From Neobacillus cucumis (lineage in GTDB: Bacteria > Bacillota > Bacilli > Bacillales_B > DSM-18226), in NCBI RefSeq assembly GCF_016107705.1, contig NZ_JAEHGC010000010.1, forward strand, positions 127,832 through 191,831: DNA of 64,000 bases, given 5' to 3'. Position 1 is the first letter of the stretch, and the number at the start of each line of letters is the position of its first letter. The position numbers and the translations under genes are program-made. The notes beneath the pieces are model-generated. The model was not told the DNA's origin, made no database searches, and saw only the letters and a program-made list of their open reading frames with translations. Shown piece by piece: positions 54,063 through 63,440 of the stretch.

Positions 54063-55430
54063 ATGAAAATTTCTCTTAAGTTAGGGATATGGTTTTTTGT
54101 CTGTATCTTAATTATTGAAACCTCTTCCATGTTTTACTTACATCGTCATATTATCCATTCACGTGCAATGCAAGAGCTCAATTCACTAAAGGAAAGGGGT
54201 AATAGCCACCGTGATGTTTTAGAGTTTTCAATGGACCCTTCCACTCTTCATCATATAGCACTGATGGAATCCAAAACGGATACAGAAGTGGTAATCAAAA
54301 ATAATAATGGGAGAATTATTGAATCCTCTGGACCTATTGATCAAAGTATGAAACGAATAATGAACAAACCCATTCCAAAGGTGCCAAGAAAAGGACTAAT
54401 TTTGCAGTCTGATTTGAAAGGAGAAAAATATATCGCAACCGTTTCCCCTTTTAATGGAGGAAATAAAACAAAAGGATATGTGTATATGTTTAAAAGCACT
54501 GAACAGGTGCAAACATTGATTTCACAGTTAAATAAACATTTTATTTTTGCCTCCTTTTTAATCTTGTTTTTTATGTTGATTACGGTTTTCTTTTTATCAA
54601 AGGCTCTAACAAAGCCTTTAATATCAATGAAAGAAGCGACAAAGAAATTAAGTAATGGTGACTTCTCGGTATCCTTACCAAATATGTCAAAAGATGAGAT
54701 CGGGGAGTTATCAAAATCCATTCAAACTCTAGCTAATGACCTGAATCATTTGAAGCAGGAAAGAAATGAATTTTTGGCAAGTGTTTCCCATGAATTGCGG
54801 ACACCCTTAACCTATATTAAAGGCTACTCAGATATAGGAAGACGACCTTCTCTTGAAGAAAAGGAACGAATACATTATTTCAATATCATCCATGAAGAGT
54901 CCGAACATCTTAGCCAGTTGGTTAAGGAGTTATTTGATCTGGCAAGATTGGATCAAAATGCTTTTACCATTGATAAGGAACGGATTGATATTGGTTTGTA
55001 CTTAAAAGCTATTTATGAAAGGGTCTTACCCGCTTTTAAGGAAAAGGGAATAAAACTAAAATTAGACTGTGAAGATGGCTTATTTTTTTCTTTGGACCCA
55101 AAACGCTTTGATCAGGTTTTATTAAACCTGCTGGATAATGCTTTAAAGTATTCAAATGAAAATACAACAAGCCACATAAAGGCTCTTAAAAGGGACAAAA
55201 GCCTTCACATTATAATAGAAGATGAGGGAATCGGAATCCCAAAAGAGGATTTGCCTTATGTATTTGAACGTTTATATCGGGTAGAAAAATCCCGTTCAAG
55301 AGCAACTGGAGGATTCGGTTTAGGACTAACCATTGTAAAACAGTTAGTTGAGGCCCATGGCGGAGAAGTTTCAGTTGAAAGTCGAGTTGGAAAAGGAACA
55401 TCTTTTAAAATTGTATTGAAGGAGCAATAG
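54063..55430 (+). CDS. sensor histidine kinase (CusS/PhoR-like architecture)
   Basis: A 455-residue kinase. A first membrane helix (about 7-26) is followed by an extracytoplasmic sensor of about 130 residues, a second helix (about 160-179) and a HAMP domain (about 180-235). HisKA follows with SVSHELRTPL (His243). The ATPase boxes are LLNLLDNALKYS (N), IEDEGIGIPKED (G1) and GGFGLGLTIVKQLVEAHGG (G2). All motifs are intact. The response-regulator gene starts two bases after its stop. The neighbours (copper oxidase, CopA, CsoR, YdhK) suggest it senses copper or envelope metal stress, which is an inference. Confidence 0.9.
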   Translation: MKISLKLGIWFFVCILIIETSSMFYLHRHIIHSRAMQELNSLKERGNSHRDVLEFSMDPSTLHHIALMESKTDTEVVIKNNNGRIIESSGPIDQSMKRIMNKPIPKVPRKGLILQSDLKGEKYIATVSPFNGGNKTKGYVYMFKSTEQVQTLISQLNKHFIFASFLILFFMLITVFFLSKALTKPLISMKEATKKLSNGDFSVSLPNMSKDEIGELSKSIQTLANDLNHLKQERNEFLASVSHELRTPLTYIKGYSDIGRRPSLEEKERIHYFNIIHEESEHLSQLVKELFDLARLDQNAFTIDKERIDIGLYLKAIYERVLPAFKEKGIKLKLDCEDGLFFSLDPKRFDQVLLNLLDNALKYSNENTTSHIKALKRDKSLHIIIEDEGIGIPKEDLPYVFERLYRVEKSRSRATGGFGLGLTIVKQLVEAHGGEVSVESRVGKGTSFKIVLKEQ

Positions 55431-55431
55431 G

Positions 55432-56113
55432 ATGAAAACCGTTTTACTAGTGGATGACGAAAAAAGAATGCTTGACCTATTAGAATTATATATTTCTCCC
55501 CACGGGTATAAATGCATTAAGAAACAAACAGGCAGCGATGCCATTATGTATTTGAAGAATGCTGTTGTAGATATTGTTATTTTGGATATTAATGATGACT
55601 GAGATGGACGGATGGGAAACATGTGAAGAAATTCGGGAAACATCAGATGTACCCATTATCATGCTTACAGCCCGTGATGATAAAGATGAAGTGATTAAAG
55701 GATTAAAAATTGGAGCGGACGATTATGTTACCAAACCTTTTAATGAAAATGAGTTATTACAAAGGATCGAAGCTGTAATGCGTAGGACAAAAAGTGATAA
55801 GGAAGAAAATTTGAAATTCAAAGGATTGGTTTTGAACGAAGAAGCTTATGAATTTACATTTCAAAAACAGAGTATATCATTAACACCGAAAGAATTTTCC
55901 TTATTAGCTCTTTTTATCAGTCACCCAAATAAGGTTTTTACCAGAGAGCATTTGCTGGAAACTATATGGAATTTTAAGTCGGATGTAGAAGATAGAACAA
56001 TTGATTCTCATATCCGAAATTTAAGGGAAAAGCTTCGCCATGTTGGTTTTTCAGTGGACGAACATCTTAAAACCGTATGGGGTGTCGGATACAAGTGGAT
56101 TTCTGAGAGTTAA
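55432..56113 (+). pseudogene. OmpR-family response regulator, frameshifted
   Basis: From the ATG at 55432 the frame reads a normal receiver start, KTVLLVDDEKRMLDLLELY, through VVDIVILDI, and then meets a stop at 55600. Dropping one A at 55591-55592 restores MMTEMDGWETCEEIRE, TARDDKDEV, KPFNENELL and a full winged-helix domain (TPKEFSLLALF...GVGYKW) to 56113. The phospho-acceptor Asp lies before the break and the DNA-binding domain after it. If real, the insertion leaves the kinase without a phosphorylatable partner; if an assembly error, the gene is intact at about 226 residues. Confidence 0.88.
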
Positions 56114-56230
56114 CAAGGATTGTATTTATTGAAAATATTTTCGCAATCATTAACCCGTTTATTCATTATAAAAAACTCTCTTAGAAAAGATAGAAACAAA
56201 ATTGGTTCAAACATTTTGGAGGAAAAAATC

Positions 56231-57148
56231 ATGAAAAACTTTAAGCGGTTTGTCTCCCTTTCCTTATTAAGTGTTATTCTTGCAGCCTGTACGGATAAAG
56301 ACACACAAAATATAAAGACTTTTGAAGAAGTAAATGATGTTAAAATTGACCACATCCATGGTTTAGGATATATAGGAAATAAAAATGAATTATATTTTGC
56401 CACCCATGAAGGATTAGTACGGTATTCTGATAATAAATGGTATGAAATCACCAAAAACAAGCATGATTATATGGGATTCCAAGCAGTTGATACGGGATTC
56501 TATTCAAGCGGCCATCCTGAGCCAGGTTCCGATTTAAAGAACCCTCTTGGTCTAATTAAAAGCACGAATGAAGGGAAATCATTCAAGAAACTTGCTTTTT
56601 ACGGTGAAACAGATTTTCACTATATGGCAGCTGGATATAATAGTCATACGATTTATGCCATCAATGAAACGCCGAATTCTCAGTTAGAATCGGGTTTATA
56701 CTACACCAAAGATGATGGGAAGACGTGGGAACAAAGTAAAATGCAAGGGTTTTCTGCTAATTCTATTGGCAATATTGCAACCCATCCAACCGAATCAAAT
56801 TTGCTTGGAATATCAACAGATAAGGGCTTGTACCTTTCAGATAATAATGGAGATCAATTTAAGATCGTTTCAAAAGCAGTTCCAATAACGACTTTAGAAT
56901 TTGAAGAAGAATCCTTGCTTTATTTTGCTATGGATGGGGATAGTCCCGCACTATATAAACAGGACCTTGCCACCAAAAAAGCGACCAAGCTCTCCATCCC
57001 AGATGGAATTAATTCTAAAAATCCAATTATGTTTATTGCATCCAACCCTAAAAATAGAGACGAAATTACAGTGATTACTTATAAAAACGACATTTATCAA
57101 ACCAAAGATAAAGGTGGTACCTGGAAAGCGCTAATAAAGAACGGATAA
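56231..57148 (+). CDS. lipoprotein with BNR/sortilin-type beta-propeller (F510_1955-like)
   Basis: A 305-residue protein with a lipoprotein signal (MKNFKRFVSLSLLSVILAAC, Cys20). Repeats of the type KSTNEGKSFKKL, TKDDGKTWEQ and TKDKGGTWKAL follow, typical Asp-box/BNR propeller blades. The DHIHGLGYI stretch near 38-46 is characteristic of the F510_1955 group (recalled). I use the ATG at 56231 after TTGGAGG. It is third in the kinase operon, 117 bp after the regulator. The ligand is unknown; no enzymatic residues can be assigned. Confidence 0.78.
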   Translation: MKNFKRFVSLSLLSVILAACTDKDTQNIKTFEEVNDVKIDHIHGLGYIGNKNELYFATHEGLVRYSDNKWYEITKNKHDYMGFQAVDTGFYSSGHPEPGSDLKNPLGLIKSTNEGKSFKKLAFYGETDFHYMAAGYNSHTIYAINETPNSQLESGLYYTKDDGKTWEQSKMQGFSANSIGNIATHPTESNLLGISTDKGLYLSDNNGDQFKIVSKAVPITTLEFEEESLLYFAMDGDSPALYKQDLATKKATKLSIPDGINSKNPIMFIASNPKNRDEITVITYKNDIYQTKDKGGTWKALIKNG

Positions 57149-57170
57149 GTACGATAAATATCACTTTTAT

Positions 57171-57199
57171 AAAGGAAGTCAGTACTGACCTCCTTTTTC
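57171..57199 (+). terminator. terminator of the kinase-regulator-lipoprotein operon
   Basis: AAAGGA and TCCTTT enclose GTCAGTACTGAC, followed by a T-run. Confidence 0.75.
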
Positions 57200-57258
57200 T
57201 TTATTAGGAAAAATAATTGTAAGAGAAATTGGATGATCTAAAACGAGATTTTAATGTG

Positions 57259-57293
57259 TTCTGCACAATTTCTGCACATTTTTGTTGTACTAT
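57259..57293 (+). promoter_or_regulatory. direct-repeat operator and promoter of ydhK
   Basis: TTCTGCACAAT at 57259 and TTCTGCACATT at 57270 differ only at the tenth base, with an 11-bp period. TACTAT at 57288-57293 starts nineteen bases after the first T of TTTCTGC. This is the clearest copy of the box. Confidence 0.78.
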
Positions 57294-57324
57294 GTGGTGA
57301 GTATCAAAGTTTAAGGAGGTAACA

Positions 57325-57933
57325 ATGATGAAAATGAAACAAACTACCTTTTTTCTTCTCACCTTGGTCCTTGCAGTATTTTTAGCAGCTTGTTCCAATG
57401 GCGATAAGGCGGACCAACATTCAAATATGAATCACAGTAATAAAACCGAGCAAAAAAAGGATTCAAGTTCTATGCATCATGAAGGTATGGAAGGCATGGA
57501 TATGAACCATTCAGGTTCTAGTGAAGTACCAAAAGGATTAAAAGAGTCACAGAATCCAAAATTTAAAGTTGGAAGTAAAGCTATTATTCATGCTGACCAC
57601 ATGGAAGGCATGAACAGTGCTGAGGCAACCATTGTAGGTGCATACGATACCACAGTTTATTCGATCTCGTATGATCCAACAACTGGTGGAAAAAGAGTAA
57701 CAAATCATAAATGGATTATCCATGAAGAACTTAAAAATGCTAGTGCCAAACCGTATAAACCAGGAGATGAAGTGATTGTAGAGGCAGACCATATGAAGGG
57801 AATGAAAGATGCAAAGGCGGTAATTGATACTGCTCAACAAACAACTGTTTATATGGTTGATTACACTTCTACAACAGGAGAAAAAGTAACCAATCATAAA
57901 TGGGTAACGGAAAGCGAACTTTCAGCTAAATAA
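57325..57933 (+). CDS. ydhK: YdhK-like lipoprotein (two DUF1541 repeats)
   Basis: A 202-residue lipoprotein: signal with lipobox LAAC near 19-22, then a His/Met-rich linker (SSMHHEGMEGMDMNHSG). Two copies of a ~60-residue DUF1541 module follow, each with A(D)HM(E/K)GM and TNHKW (about 80-140 and 145-200). YdhK is widespread in bacilli. The His/Met linker and its neighbours suggest copper binding at the outer face of the membrane. The ATG follows AAGGAGG; a second ATG is one codon downstream. Confidence 0.85.
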   Translation: MMKMKQTTFFLLTLVLAVFLAACSNGDKADQHSNMNHSNKTEQKKDSSSMHHEGMEGMDMNHSGSSEVPKGLKESQNPKFKVGSKAIIHADHMEGMNSAEATIVGAYDTTVYSISYDPTTGGKRVTNHKWIIHEELKNASAKPYKPGDEVIVEADHMKGMKDAKAVIDTAQQTTVYMVDYTSTTGEKVTNHKWVTESELSAK

Positions 57934-57941
57934 AAATTCAA

Positions 57942-57987
57942 AAAAACACCAGTAATCCAAGAATTAATCTTGAATTACTGGTGTTTT
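57942..57987 (+). terminator. terminator of ydhK
   Basis: AAAACACCAGTAAT and its complement with an inner CAAGA/TCTTG pairing, followed by a T-run. Confidence 0.85.
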
Positions 57988-58059
57988 GTGTTAAGGGCTT
58001 TTTCATTTTTTATATGCAAATAAATCAATTCCCTTTACTTCAAACCAAAAGGAAATATC

Positions 58060-58674
58060 CTAACTTATTAATTTGTCTTTGCTTATCCTTTTCAAAAATT
58101 TGTAGAAAGTTTCACGTTTCTTACCCATTTGTGAATATACAGCAAGTATCTTTTCTACTGCATCGTACAACTCGTCTGGTGTCAGATTCTCCAATAATAA
58201 GGAGCCAACTTCTGCATCTTTCCCTTTTGCTTTCCCTCCAACATATAGGTTATAGAAATCTCTAATTTTCATTACCCCAATATCGCTTAACAACGGCTCC
58301 CCGCAGCCAATAGGACACCCTGTATAAGCAACATTTAGGGTGAAGGGGACAGGTTTTCCAGCAATACGGCGGTTTAATTCTTTCGCCACTGGCATTCCTT
58401 CCTCTTCTTCTCCCTTGCAAAAATTACAGGTCCTCAAACTCTTTATGAAGTTTCCAACTGGATAACACTCTAATCCAACTTTTTGGAATTCTTCTATGAT
58501 TTCTGCTTTTTTATCTTCAGGAATTTCTATATAGAGTTGTTGAAACGTTGTTAATTCAAGTTCCTCATCTTCATTCAAATATTTAGAGATAGTCATAAGC
58601 TGCTTTGAGTTAAGTTTTGCTCCAAACCCTATTCCTCCGTTTATGGCGAGTTTTATTTTTTTAACATCATTCAC
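58060..58674 (-). CDS. small nitrite/sulfite-reductase-like protein
   Basis: A 204-residue protein with the ferredoxin-like half-domain of nitrite/sulfite reductases (LNSKQLMTISKYL...QLYIEIP) and a shortened haem-Fe-S half with TCNFCKGE and TGCPIGCGEP. The cysteines (C-x2-C and C-x3-C) fit a [4Fe-4S] cluster, possibly with sirohaem. Full NirB/CysI subunits are over 500 residues, so this is a mini-form seen scattered in bacilli and clostridia. Substrate unknown. It is followed by hydrophilic sequence only and is convergent with ydhK. Confidence 0.72.
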   Translation of the reverse strand: MNDVKKIKLAINGGIGFGAKLNSKQLMTISKYLNEDEELELTTFQQLYIEIPEDKKAEIIEEFQKVGLECYPVGNFIKSLRTCNFCKGEEEEGMPVAKELNRRIAGKPVPFTLNVAYTGCPIGCGEPLLSDIGVMKIRDFYNLYVGGKAKGKDAEVGSLLLENLTPDELYDAVEKILAVYSQMGKKRETFYKFLKRISKDKLIS

Positions 58675-58732
58675 TAAATTAGTTTCTCCCCTTTTGGATA
58701 TGCATCACTTAATATTTAATTGTCATTTTAGC

Positions 58733-61148
58733 TTAAAGCTTTACCCTTTGAAGACGTAAAGCGTTTAATACAACCGATACCGAACTGAAAGCCATTGCAG
58801 CACCAGCTAACCACGGAGCTAGTAATCCCATTGCAGCAATAGGGATACCGATGCAATTATAAGCTAGCGCCCAAAAAAGGTTTTGCTTGATATTCCGAAT
58901 CGTTTTCTTACTCATAAAAATGGCATCTGCTATTGTATTTAAATCTCCCTTTATTAATGTAATATCAGCAGCCTCCATCGCGACATCTGTTCCTGTACCT
59001 AAAGCCATTCCTATATCCGCAACAGCAAGGGCTGGAGCATCATTAATCCCGTCACCGACCATCGCCACTTTTCTTCCCTCACTTTGAAGTTTTTTGACTT
59101 CATCCGCTTTTCCCTCTGGAAGAACTTCAGCAATTACACGATCGATTCCCACCTGTTTAGCAATAGACTCTGCCGTCCTTGAATTATCTCCTGTAATCAT
59201 GATGACATTAATATTTAATTCCTTTTAGACGGCGAACAGCTTCTTTTGATGTTTCTTTAATGGCATCTGCTACGGCAATAATACCGATATATGCTCCATC
59301 AATACTTACAAGCATTGCTGTTTTACCGTGAGATTCAAGTGATTCCATCGTTGATATAGCTTGTGTTACATCAATATTTTCACTGTTCATCAGTCTGCGG
59401 GTACCGATTAAAACTCGTTTATTTTCCACCATTGCCTTTACCCCATAACCTGGAATAACTTCAAATTCTTGGACCTCTTTAAGTGGAATATTTTTATCCT
59501 TAACCCCCTTAACAATTGCTTGTGCCAAAGGATGTTCAGATTTGTCTTCAGCTGAGGCAACAAGGGATAAAAATTCTTTTTCATCGATTGTTTCATGCAA
59601 AATTACATCCGTTAACTCAGGAATTCCTTTTGTCACAGTACCTGTTTTATCTAAGATTACCGTGTCTATTTTATGGGTCCTTTCAAGGTGTTCCCCACCT
59701 TTAAAGAGAATGCCGAATTCAGCCGCTCTTCCCGAACCAGCCATAATCGATGTAGGAGTAGCTAGACCCAATGCACATGGACAAGCAATCACAAGAACAG
59801 CAATTAATTTTTCAAGAGCAGTCGCAAAGTCTCCAGGACTGATCCAGATGAACCAGATTAAGAAGGTTAAAACGGCTATACCCACGACAATCGGAACAAA
59901 GATTCCAGAAATTTGGTCTGCCAGACGTTGAATCGGTGCTTTTGATCCTTGAGCTTCTTCGACCACCTTAATGATTTGAGCTAAGACTGAATCACGTCCA
60001 ACTTTCGTCGCCTTTACTTTTAAAAATCCATTTTTATTAATGGTTGCACCAATAACGGAATCGCCTAATGTTTTATCCACTGGTACGCTTTCACCCGTTA
60101 ACATGGATTCATCTAAAGAAGAACTCCCTTCCAAAATCTCGCCGTCAACTGGAACTTTTTCACCTGGTTTGATATAAACAATGTCTCCTTCAATAACTTC
60201 TTCAAGAGGAATTTCTATCTCTATTCCGTCTCGAACAACAATCGCTGTTTTAGCTTGCAGCCCCATCAGTTTTTTTATGGCTTCGGATGAACGTCCTTTC
60301 GCTTTTGCTTCAAATAACTTTCCTAAAAGGATTAAGGTAATGAGAATCGAACTTGTTTCAAAGTACAATTCAACCATATGTGTATGAAAACCTATTGATT
60401 TAATGGTTTCATACAAACTATAAAAATAAGCTGCTGACGTTCCTAATGCTACAAGAACATCCATGTTCGCACTCTTATTTCTTAACGCTTTATAAGCACC
60501 AACATAAAACTGTTTTCCAATAATAAATTGGACTGGTGTGGCAAGAGCTAATTGCACCCACGGGTTCATGAACATATCTGGAAGATAGATAAAGGACGTA
60601 AATGAAAAGTGGCTTACCATTGCCCACAATAAAGGAAAAGACAGGATAGCTGAAAAAACAAATTTTCCTTGTTGTTTTTTAATTTGTTCCTGTCGGTGGT
60701 CTACCTTTTCATTCTTTTCCTCCTTGGAAATCACTCCATATCCTAATGTCTCCACCCGCTTAATAATATCTTGTGGACTTATTAATGAAGGATTAAATTC
60801 AACTGTTGCACTTTCTAATGCCAAATTGACAGTTGCTTTGTTCACTCCTTCAAGTTTGTTCAATCCCTTTTCAATTCTAGTTGCACATGCTGCACAGGTC
60901 ATTCCTGTAATATCAAATTCCTTTTTTTCTTTTACCACATCATATCCTAAATCCTGAATTTTCTTTTGAAAATCCTGATCAGATACGACTTCAGGATCAT
61001 ATTTTATAGTGGACTTTTCAAGTGCTAAATTAACATTCGCTTCTTCTACTCCATCCATTTTTTTAAGCCCTTTTTCTATCCTCGTTGCACAAGCGGCACA
61101 AGTCATACCTGTTATTTGAAAATTTGTTTCTTTTATTTCCTTACTCAT
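58733..61148 (-). pseudogene. copA: copper-exporting P-type ATPase CopA, frameshifted
   Basis: The gene starts at the ATG at 61148 after AGAGGTG. It codes for two N-terminal metal-binding domains (GMTCAAC near 15 and 85), the CPC ion motif (VIACPCALG) and DKTGT, up to [11 protein letters not shown], where a stop occurs at 59208. One base shifted, the text continues [15 protein letters not shown] and [13 protein letters not shown] to the normal end at 58733. A single extra A near 59216 breaks the frame between the phosphorylation and ATP-hinge parts. As written no active pump is made. Whether it is a true mutation or an assembly error cannot be told here. Confidence 0.9.
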
Positions 61149-61163
61149 TTTGATCACCTCTCC

Positions 61164-61181
61164 TATACTGGTGGGGGTATA
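61164..61181 (-). promoter_or_regulatory. CsoR-type operator before copA
   Basis: TATAC-N8-GTATA with a C-run (minus strand ATACCCCCACCAGTAT) lies 16 bp before the copA start. It resembles the CsoR sites of copZA operons and implies that copA has its own promoter after the copZ terminator. Confidence 0.65.
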
Positions 61182-61191
61182 TTTTTTTGTT

Positions 61192-61223
61192 AAAGATAAC
61201 GTGCCTCAAAGCACGTTATCTTT
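61192..61223 (-). terminator. terminator between copZ and copA
   Basis: AAGATAACGTGC and its complement around a 6-to-7-base loop. It lies past the copZ stop, so part of the transcription may end before copA. Confidence 0.7.
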
Positions 61224-61230
61224 TCATATT

Positions 61231-61437
61231 CTATTCAACATCATAACCTTGGTCATCGATTGTTTCTTTGATTTTACTTAAAGATGCTTCTGCTGGATTA
61301 AATTCAACATCCACATTTCCTTCTTTTAAATGAACGTTTACAGATTTTACACCTGCTAATTTACCAACACTGCCTTCAATAGAATTCACACAATGACCAC
61401 ACGACATTCCATTAACCTTTAATGTTATTTTTTCCAT
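61231..61437 (-). CDS. copZ: copper chaperone CopZ
   Basis: A 68-residue HMA-fold protein with the metal-binding loop GMSCGHC near 10-16. It delivers Cu(I) to the CopA N-terminal domains in the cytoplasm. It has the ferredoxin-like pattern and normal length. It lies 16 bp after csoR, in the same direction. Confidence 0.94.
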   Translation of the reverse strand: MEKITLKVNGMSCGHCVNSIEGSVGKLAGVKSVNVHLKEGNVDVEFNPAEASLSKIKETIDDQGYDVE

Positions 61438-61453
61438 TCAAAATCACTCCCAT

Positions 61454-61774
61454 TTATTTTTTTATTAATCTTTCTATTGTTAAAAGAACTTCATCTAATA
61501 CTTCTGTATCACCCTCGTTAATTCGTTCCAACACACAAGTTTTTAAATGTCCTTCTAGAAGAATCTTTGCCACACTATTTAAAGCTGACTGTGTAGCTGC
61601 GATTTGCGTAATGACATCATCACAATAGGTGTCTTTTTCAATTAATCCTTTTATACCCCGAATTTGACCTTCTATTCGATTTAAACGGGTAACCAGATTT
61701 TTCTTGACCTTATCTGAATGATGACTTTTTCTTCCTTCAGGAAGGTGACATTCATGATTTATGTTTTGATCCAT
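61454..61774 (-). CDS. csoR: copper-sensing repressor CsoR
   Basis: A 106-residue all-helical repressor of the DUF156 family. The Cu(I) ligands are visible as Cys in DTYCDDV and His and Cys in GHLKTCVLE, the C-H-C signature of CsoR rather than RcnR. A His-rich N-terminal tail (HECHLPEGRKSHHS) is present. The ATG follows GGAGG. It should repress csoR-copZ and copA through the C-run operators at 61796 and 61164. Confidence 0.94.
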   Translation of the reverse strand: MDQNINHECHLPEGRKSHHSDKVKKNLVTRLNRIEGQIRGIKGLIEKDTYCDDVITQIAATQSALNSVAKILLEGHLKTCVLERINEGDTEVLDEVLLTIERLIKK

Positions 61775-61795
61775 TCTATCGCCTCCACAATCACA

Positions 61796-61820
61796 GTATA
61801 CTATACCCCCCTATTGTATG
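61796..61820 (-). promoter_or_regulatory. CsoR operator of csoR-copZ
   Basis: On the minus strand a G-run flanked by ATACAATA and TATAGTAT (core ATAGGGGGGTATAG) lies 22 bp before the csoR ATG. It matches the G/C-run pseudo-palindromes bound by CsoR and supports autoregulation. Confidence 0.75.
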
Positions 61821-61933
61821 TGAATGATTTTTTAAAAAAATTTTTTCTAAATTAACCATTTTTAAATAAGGGAGGTTATTAAGGTTAATTTTCCACTTTC
61901 TACGCAAATTAATTTTTAAATGTTGTAATCAAT

Positions 61934-61974
61934 AAAAGGAAGAGCAAAATCTTTAAGAATTTGCTCTTCCTTTT
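61934..61974 (-). terminator. terminator of the multicopper oxidase gene
   Basis: AAAAGGAAGAGCAAA and its complement around an 11-base loop, just past the stop at 61980. Confidence 0.85.
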
Positions 61975-61979
61975 CAAAT

Positions 61980-63440
61980 TTATTTATTGTATTTTACCAA
62001 GCTAACCATACCACTCTCAGCATGATGAAGTTCATGGCAATGGAACAACCAAGTTCCTTGATTATTTGCTACGAATTGAATTTCATATGTTTCATTTGGT
62101 TTGACGTTTAATGTATCTTTCATTACTTCAGAACCAGTAAATGGTTTTCCGTTTCTTGATAACACTTCGAAATGGTGTCCGTGAAGATGCATTGGATGGT
62201 CTACATTTGTTTCATTTTTTATCGTAAATCTTACTACGTCACCTTTTTTAACATTATATATTTCGGGATTCGGCATTTTTTTGCCATTTATCGTAAATGT
62301 AGTTCCGCCATCATTTGTACCTAAAATCATTTGATAATCTTTTGTTGGGGCCTGAATTTCCTTCTTACTGCTTTCTCCGTAAGTTGCAAAATCAAAGTAT
62401 ATGTTTATTGTTTCGTCCGTTTTTACCTTTTGGTTTTCATAGCCTTTATAGGTTAAAGGGATAACCGCTTTTAATTTGTCATTACTTTCAGCGTAAATCT
62501 TAATACCCCAATTACCAAGATCATTTGCTTTAAATTCCACATCATAACGTTCTCCAGGAGCAATTTGAATAAGTTGATTGCTGATAAAGGATGGTTTGTT
62601 TACTTTTTGACCATCATATCCTGTTACTTTGAATTGATGAGCTGGGATTTGAATATTTTGAGTAAATAAGCCCGTATTGACGAATCTTAATTTAACATTA
62701 TCGCCTTTTTTTACTACAATTGGTTGAATGCTTGGTGAGGCTTTTCCGTTAATAATTGGGGTGTCATACATATTCATCATCATATCGGAATGATTATCAT
62801 GAGATTGATCTTTGCTTCCCATATTCATATTGCCCATATTACTCATGTCCATATTGTTCATATTGCTCATATCACCCATTCCATCCATTGACCCCATAGA
62901 TGAACGTTCGCTTATTGTAACTGCTTTATCTACCTTTACTTTTGCACCGTTTTTCGGCTCAACTATCAAAACACCATATAATCCATTTCCGATTTGGGAA
63001 GATTCGTTCAAGTGAGAATGGAACCAATAAGTTCCTGGTTTCGGTGCAATAAATTTATAATCAAAATTTTCCCCTGGTCTGATTGGTTGTTGTGAAATAT
63101 CAGGGACACCATCCATTTTATTATCAAGTGACAATCCATGGAGATGAAGTGTCGTATCTTCCTTTAGTGAATTTTTGAAATGTATGGTAACCTTTTGACC
63201 TTCTTTAACTCGTATTTCCTGACCAGGTACAGATCCGTTATAGGTCATAGCTGTTTCCTCTAAATTATTGTTATACTTTATTTTTGTTTTTTTTGCTTCT
63301 AAATTGAATGATATAGTATTGCTTTTGCTGCTTACCTTTTTATTTGCTTTGACAACATTTTGATTATTGGAACAAGCTGCTAAAAAAACAGATAAAATAA
63401 TCAAAAATAATGGAATCATAAACAATTTTTTTCTTTTCAT
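61980..63440 (-). CDS. multicopper oxidase with Met-rich insert, lipoprotein
   Basis: A 486-residue oxidase with a lipoprotein signal (lipobox LAAC near 20-23). The three cupredoxin domains carry all four copper motifs: LHLHGLS, WFHSHLNESS, HPMHLHGHHF and WLFHCHELHHAESGM. A Met-rich stretch (about 180-222, MGSMDGMGDMSNMNNMD...) recalls the copper-handling insert of CueO, although placed between domains 1 and 2. It likely oxidises Cu(I) to Cu(II) at the membrane surface. It has a direct-repeat promoter like the kinase and ydhK. Confidence 0.92.
   Translation of the reverse strand: MKRKKLFMIPLFLIILSVFLAACSNNQNVVKANKKVSSKSNTISFNLEAKKTKIKYNNNLEETAMTYNGSVPGQEIRVKEGQKVTIHFKNSLKEDTTLHLHGLSLDNKMDGVPDISQQPIRPGENFDYKFIAPKPGTYWFHSHLNESSQIGNGLYGVLIVEPKNGAKVKVDKAVTISERSSMGSMDGMGDMSNMNNMDMSNMGNMNMGSKDQSHDNHSDMMMNMYDTPIINGKASPSIQPIVVKKGDNVKLRFVNTGLFTQNIQIPAHQFKVTGYDGQKVNKPSFISNQLIQIAPGERYDVEFKANDLGNWGIKIYAESNDKLKAVIPLTYKGYENQKVKTDETINIYFDFATYGESSKKEIQAPTKDYQMILGTNDGGTTFTINGKKMPNPEIYNVKKGDVVRFTIKNETNVDHPMHLHGHHFEVLSRNGKPFTGSEVMKDTLNVKPNETYEIQFVANNQGTWLFHCHELHHAESGMVSLVKYNK

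Noticed and set aside
55585..55605. Programmed frameshift in the response regulator
   Set aside because: No slippery heptamer, downstream structure or internal Shine-Dalgarno-type stimulator is visible; a simple insertion explains it.
59205..59225. Programmed frameshift in copA, known as a device in E. coli copA
   Set aside because: In E. coli the site lies after the first metal-binding domain and yields a small chaperone. Here the break is near the ATP-hinge and separate copZ exists.
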